DNA from: an uncultured Mailhella sp. | GTDB lineage: Bacteria; Desulfobacterota; Desulfovibrionia; Desulfovibrionales; Desulfovibrionaceae | Assembly: GCA_910578585.1 (NCBI GenBank) | Contig: CAJTRG010000022.1 | Location: 1 to 24,827 of the forward strand | DNA length: 24,827 bases | Direction: 5' to 3' | In this document: piece by piece, positions 21,859-24,827 of the stretch | Layout of the letters: every line of letters begins with the position of its first letter | Numbering within the stretch: the stretch's first letter is position 1 | Program-made: the position numbers and the translations under genes | The notes under the pieces: generated by a model | Seen by the model: only the letters and a program-made list of their open reading frames with translations | Database searches by the model: none | Told to the model about the DNA's origin: nothing

Positions 21859-22563
21859 ATGAAATATTATCCTTTATTTTTAGATATTACAAGATATAAA
21901 TGTTTGGTTCTGGGGGCCGGCAGTGTGGCAAGACGAAAAACTGCAACGCTTACTAAAGCACATCCCCTTGAAATTATTGTTGTTGACCCTTATGTAACAG
22001 AAAATGATTTTATGCATGCATTTTCTGATGAATATGAGTTTGATCCCAATGTGACCTATGTTCAGCGTGATTTTAGAGATGATGATTTAGAAGGCGTGCG
22101 CCTTGCTTTTGCGTGCACAGCTTCATCCGAGGTCAATGGAAATTTTGCAAAAATTTGTGAAGAAAAAAATATTTTTTGCAATGTGATTGAAGAGCCGGAA
22201 CGGGGAAATTTTATTGTTCCAGCATATCTTGATTACGAAAACCTTGTGATTGCCCTCACCAGTTCCGGGGTAAGTCCTGCATTTACAAAAGCGCTGAAAG
22301 ATGATTTAAACAACTGGATAGCAAAAGGCTATGTGCCGTTTTTGCGGCTCATCAAAATGCTTCGTCCGCTTATTTTGAGAAATGTGGCGGAGCAGAAGCG
22401 GCCGGAAATTTTTCGGGCAATGGTGGAAAAAAAATTTCGTGAAGAAGTCATGGCTCTTATTGAACTAAAAAAAATCCATGAGCTGCACCGAAAACTGGCA
22501 CAGGTTTTGCCGGAAAGTCTAGTCGCAAAAATTGATGATAAGGAAATTTTTCATGATAAATAA
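21859..22563 (+). CDS. Precorrin-2 dehydrogenase / sirohydrochlorin ferrochelatase-type protein (CysG-B/Met8-like)
   Basis: A 234-residue protein matching the N-terminal half of CysG, and Met8p. It oxidises precorrin-2 to sirohydrochlorin with NAD and may insert iron. The canonical opening MKYYPLFLDI is followed by the nucleotide-binding VLGAGSVARRK (17-27). At the position of CysG Asp104 (FCNVVD) this protein reads FCNVIEE (Glu111). SSGVSPAF (135-142) matches the SSGGTSP loop. There is no methyltransferase half, as in Desulfovibrio CysG-B. In these bacteria sirohydrochlorin feeds both sirohaem for sulfite reductase and, via the Ahb route, haem. First gene of the operon with hemX and hemA. 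Confidence 0.9.
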   Translation: MKYYPLFLDITRYKCLVLGAGSVARRKTATLTKAHPLEIIVVDPYVTENDFMHAFSDEYEFDPNVTYVQRDFRDDDLEGVRLAFACTASSEVNGNFAKICEEKNIFCNVIEEPERGNFIVPAYLDYENLVIALTSSGVSPAFTKALKDDLNNWIAKGYVPFLRLIKMLRPLILRNVAEQKRPEIFRAMVEKKFREEVMALIELKKIHELHRKLAQVLPESLVAKIDDKEIFHDK

Positions 22564-22575
22564 AAAGGATATAGT

Positions 22576-23391
22576 ATGCTGGTAACGCTTTCACTCTCTT
22601 CTCTGTTGCTTTGTGCTGTGGCAACCATATTGTTTTATGTGGGGATTATCGGCAAGCAGCCACAATCTTTACAGAAAAAAGCGATATGCTGTCTTGCTGT
22701 CAGCTTTTTGCTGCTTTCTCTGCTCTTATGCGTAAACTTTATTCGTGATATGAATATCTTTGTTTTGCGCTCATGGTATTTGATTCCGCTTTGCTGGTTT
22801 CTTTTGCTTATTTCATTTTTGGTTTACTATAAACTGCGCTATACAACGGTTTTTGTCTTTGTAGCACCGCTTTGTTTTATTCTTTTGCTTTCAGCCCTTA
22901 TTTTCCTGCATCAGGAAAAGCCCATGGAACACCTTGTTATCGGGCCTTTCCTGGTTGTGCATTTATTTTTGATTTTTGCAGGCATTGGGATTATGGGCGT
23001 TTCTGCCGGAGCCGGCGCACTTTTCCTCTGGCAGGAAAATATGCTCAAAAATAGGACTAAACTCGTCAATTTGCCTAAAAATATTCCTTCTCTTGGGGCT
23101 TTGGATAAGGTTATTCATCACGCCACAAGGATAGGTTTTCCCCTTTATGCTGTGGGACTTTTGTTTGGTTTTATCTGGGCGTATATGGTTTGGGGCAGAA
23201 TATTCAGCTTTGACCCTAAAGAAATTATTTCCCTGCTTATTCTTGCTCTTTATGGATTTTTATTTTATGAAAGGGAGGTTCACGGCACAAATGGACGCAA
23301 AACTGCAAAGCTTGCCTTGCTTGTTTTTGCTATCACCTTGTTTTCTATTTTTGTTGTGAATGTGTTTTTACCAACTCACCATGGTTTTTAA
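22576..23391 (+). CDS. HemX/CcsA-like cytochrome c assembly family membrane protein
   Basis: A 271-residue membrane protein with eight predicted helices (about 1-25, 38-56, 67-86, 91-111, 121-152 counted as a long or split segment, 187-207, 217-233, 247-265). The WGRIFSFDPKE block (about 207-217) corresponds to the WGxxWxWDPKE motif of CcsA and HemX, with Phe in place of the Trp residues expected for haem handling. The HATRIGFPLY segment is also conserved. Lying between the precorrin-2 dehydrogenase and hemA it is the HemX-type member, which in Bacillus lowers HemA levels. AAAGGAT precedes the ATG, 12 bp after the previous stop. A role in cytochrome c maturation is less likely given the missing Trp residues. 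Confidence 0.85.
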   Translation: MLVTLSLSSLLLCAVATILFYVGIIGKQPQSLQKKAICCLAVSFLLLSLLLCVNFIRDMNIFVLRSWYLIPLCWFLLLISFLVYYKLRYTTVFVFVAPLCFILLLSALIFLHQEKPMEHLVIGPFLVVHLFLIFAGIGIMGVSAGAGALFLWQENMLKNRTKLVNLPKNIPSLGALDKVIHHATRIGFPLYAVGLLFGFIWAYMVWGRIFSFDPKEIISLLILALYGFLFYEREVHGTNGRKTAKLALLVFAITLFSIFVVNVFLPTHHGF

Positions 23392-23426
23392 GAATCAGGC
23401 GTATATATAAGGTTTTTAGTTAGTTT

Positions 23427-24722
23427 ATGTCAGTTATTCATCTTATTGGATTAAATCACCGCACAGCCCAGGTTGAAATTCGGGAGAAATTTGCGTTAAC
23501 AGAATTTACGTCTCCGGAAAAATGGCCATTTTTGTGCCATAAACACTGCATTTCTTCTGTGCAGGATAAACTCGCGGTCAAAGAATCACTTATTTTGTCT
23601 ACCTGCAACCGCGTTGAAATGATTGTTGTTTACGACGGCGATTATGAAGATTTATTAAAAGTTTGGTGTGATGTTCGCCATGCTGATATCAATGAACTTC
23701 GTGCCTGCATGTATCATTATCAGGATGAAGAGGCGATCCGGCATTTGTTCAGAGTTGCCTCAAGTTTGGATTCTCTTGTCCTTGGCGAACCGCAAATTTT
23801 AGGGCAATTGAAAGCGGCTTACCGTTTATCCGTGCAGGCAGGACATGCAGGACTTTTAATCAATAGATTGCTGCATAAAGCTTTTTCTGTGGCAAAACGT
23901 GTGCGCAGTGAAACCGCTGTTGCTTCCAGTGCTGTGTCTATCAGTTATGCGGCTGTGGAGCTGGCAAAGCGTATTTTTGATGATATGAGCCAAAATAAAG
24001 CCCTGCTCCTTGGGGCTGGGGAAATGGCAGAACTTGCTGCCATGCACCTTGTAAACAGCGGCATCAAAGAACTCAAAATCGTCAACAGAACCCTTGCCAG
24101 AGCTGAAGAACTGGCCCAGAAAATTGGCGGAGAAGCTTTTCCGTTTGACGCTTTGGAAGAATGTCTGGTTGATACAGATATTATGATCAGCTCCACGGGC
24201 GCCATGGAAGCCATTATTCATCCTGAACTTATGCAGCGCGTTATGCAAAAACGCAAAAAACGCCCCATGTTCTTGATTGATATTGCCATGCCTCGCGATA
24301 TTGACCCTGCTGTTAATCATTTAGATAATGTCTATGTCTATGATATTGATGATTTAAAAGAAGTTGTGGAAGAAAACTTAGCCAACAGAAAGCAGGAAGC
24401 CACCAAGGCGGCGCAAATTGTGGATGAAGAAGTCAAGGCCTTTGAATTTTGGCGTGGATTTTTGAAATTAAAGCCCACTATTTTGGCAATTGAAAATAAA
24501 GGTGATAAAATCGCGCGCGAAGAAGTGGCAAAAACATTGAAAAATCTTGAGCACTTGGGCATACATAGTCCAGAATTGCAGGATGCTCTTGAAAAAATGG
24601 CACATGCCATTGTCAAAAAATGTCACCACGCACCGCTCGAATACTTACATAACAGTTATAAGCATAATAACGGTGAACAAAATACCGCCACTCTTCGCAG
24701 TATTTTGAAATTAGATGAATAA
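23427..24722 (+). CDS. hemA: Glutamyl-tRNA reductase
   Basis: A 431-residue enzyme that reduces Glu-tRNA(Glu) to glutamate-1-semialdehyde with NADPH, the first committed step of tetrapyrrole synthesis by the C5 route. The start is canonical (LIGLNHRTAQVEIREKFAL). The catalytic cysteine is C60 in LSTCNRVE; GEPQILGQLKAAY (about 119-131), the NADPH-binding LLLGAGEMAELAA (190-202) and PRDIDPAVNHLDNVYVYDIDDL complete the set. The C-terminal dimerisation domain is full length. A 10-residue insertion near residue 35-48 (HKHCISSVQDK) places the Cys at 60 and not near 50. The ribosome site is poor (AAGG 14 nt upstream). The N-terminus has no Lys-Lys pair of the kind that marks regulated HemA in enterics. 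Confidence 0.97.
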   Translation: MSVIHLIGLNHRTAQVEIREKFALTEFTSPEKWPFLCHKHCISSVQDKLAVKESLILSTCNRVEMIVVYDGDYEDLLKVWCDVRHADINELRACMYHYQDEEAIRHLFRVASSLDSLVLGEPQILGQLKAAYRLSVQAGHAGLLINRLLHKAFSVAKRVRSETAVASSAVSISYAAVELAKRIFDDMSQNKALLLGAGEMAELAAMHLVNSGIKELKIVNRTLARAEELAQKIGGEAFPFDALEECLVDTDIMISSTGAMEAIIHPELMQRVMQKRKKRPMFLIDIAMPRDIDPAVNHLDNVYVYDIDDLKEVVEENLANRKQEATKAAQIVDEEVKAFEFWRGFLKLKPTILAIENKGDKIAREEVAKTLKNLEHLGIHSPELQDALEKMAHAIVKKCHHAPLEYLHNSYKHNNGEQNTATLRSILKLDE

Positions 24723-24746
24723 GGTAGTTTGATATAATAAAATAAG

Positions 24747-24777
24747 TCCCCCTCCTAAGAATGTGAAGGGGATTTTT
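24747..24777 (+). terminator. Probable terminator of the tetrapyrrole operon
   Basis: TCCCC (24747-24751) pairs with GGGGA (24768-24772), with a partly paired interior, followed by five T residues (24773-24777). The stem is short with a large loop, but the position 25 bp after the hemA stop supports it. Confidence 0.65.
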
Positions 24778-24827
24778 GTTTAGAGCATTTCCAATAAATC
24801 TTGCGACTTTTCTATGCAGGGGAAAAA

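Noticed and set aside
22984..23391. HemX-like protein as a true CcsA haem exporter
   Set aside because: The Trp residues of the WGxxWxWD motif are Phe here, and the context is hemA, not cytochrome c assembly genes.

Overview
The window looks like a chromosomal segment of a low-GC member of the Desulfovibrionaceae, probably a gut-type relative of Lawsonia, Bilophila or Taurinivorans. The main reason is the right end, where a CysG-B-type precorrin-2 dehydrogenase, a CcsA/HemX-like membrane protein and glutamyl-tRNA reductase stand in tandem, an arrangement I associate with Desulfovibrio. Genus is inferred from gene order and protein style, not from a search.

The window has two halves separated by an initiator tRNA-fMet at 8573-8649 (minus strand). 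Left half (1 to about 8570) is an accessory island. All recognisable genes are on the minus strand, are AT-rich, and mostly carry their own promoters: an RloA-type ATPase with an RloB-type TOPRIM-like partner (204-2080); a calcineurin-like phosphoesterase coupled by an ATGA overlap to an ATPase with a C-terminal PD-(D/E)XK-like domain (2374-4322); a stand-alone single-motif PLD-type nuclease candidate (4532-5875); a translationally coupled pair of AlpA-like DNA-binding proteins (6198-6666); an AAA_14/DUF4143 ATPase (6815-8041); and a third AlpA-like protein (8156-8353). This is the content of a defence or mobile island. The tRNA 3' end faces it, with three 11-bp tandem repeats and a terminator between them, which suggests an integration junction. 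No integrase is visible; the other end of the island must lie left of the window.

Right half (8650-24827) is mostly core. acs (acetyl-CoA synthetase) comes first, then a GT8 glycosyltransferase whose promoter region contains an (AT)9 tract. A minus-strand operon DUF456-trmJ-GT9-(GNAT) follows, then a DUF486 membrane protein, a Tat-exported DUF362 protein, two adjacent decayed genes (an esterase with an internal deletion and a short-chain dehydrogenase with a frameshift plus a stop), tyrS, nadK, a small acidic protein, and the tetrapyrrole operon cysG-B/hemX/hemA.

Most worth a second look: inverted repeats sitting on the promoters of the three island ATPases; the phosphoesterase-ATPase pair; the tRNA-fMet junction with arm-site-like repeats; the AT tract and the Shine-Dalgarno-masking inverted repeat before the GT8 gene; and a sirohaem-branch promoter that predicts a leaderless mRNA and is overlapped by a perfect palindrome.
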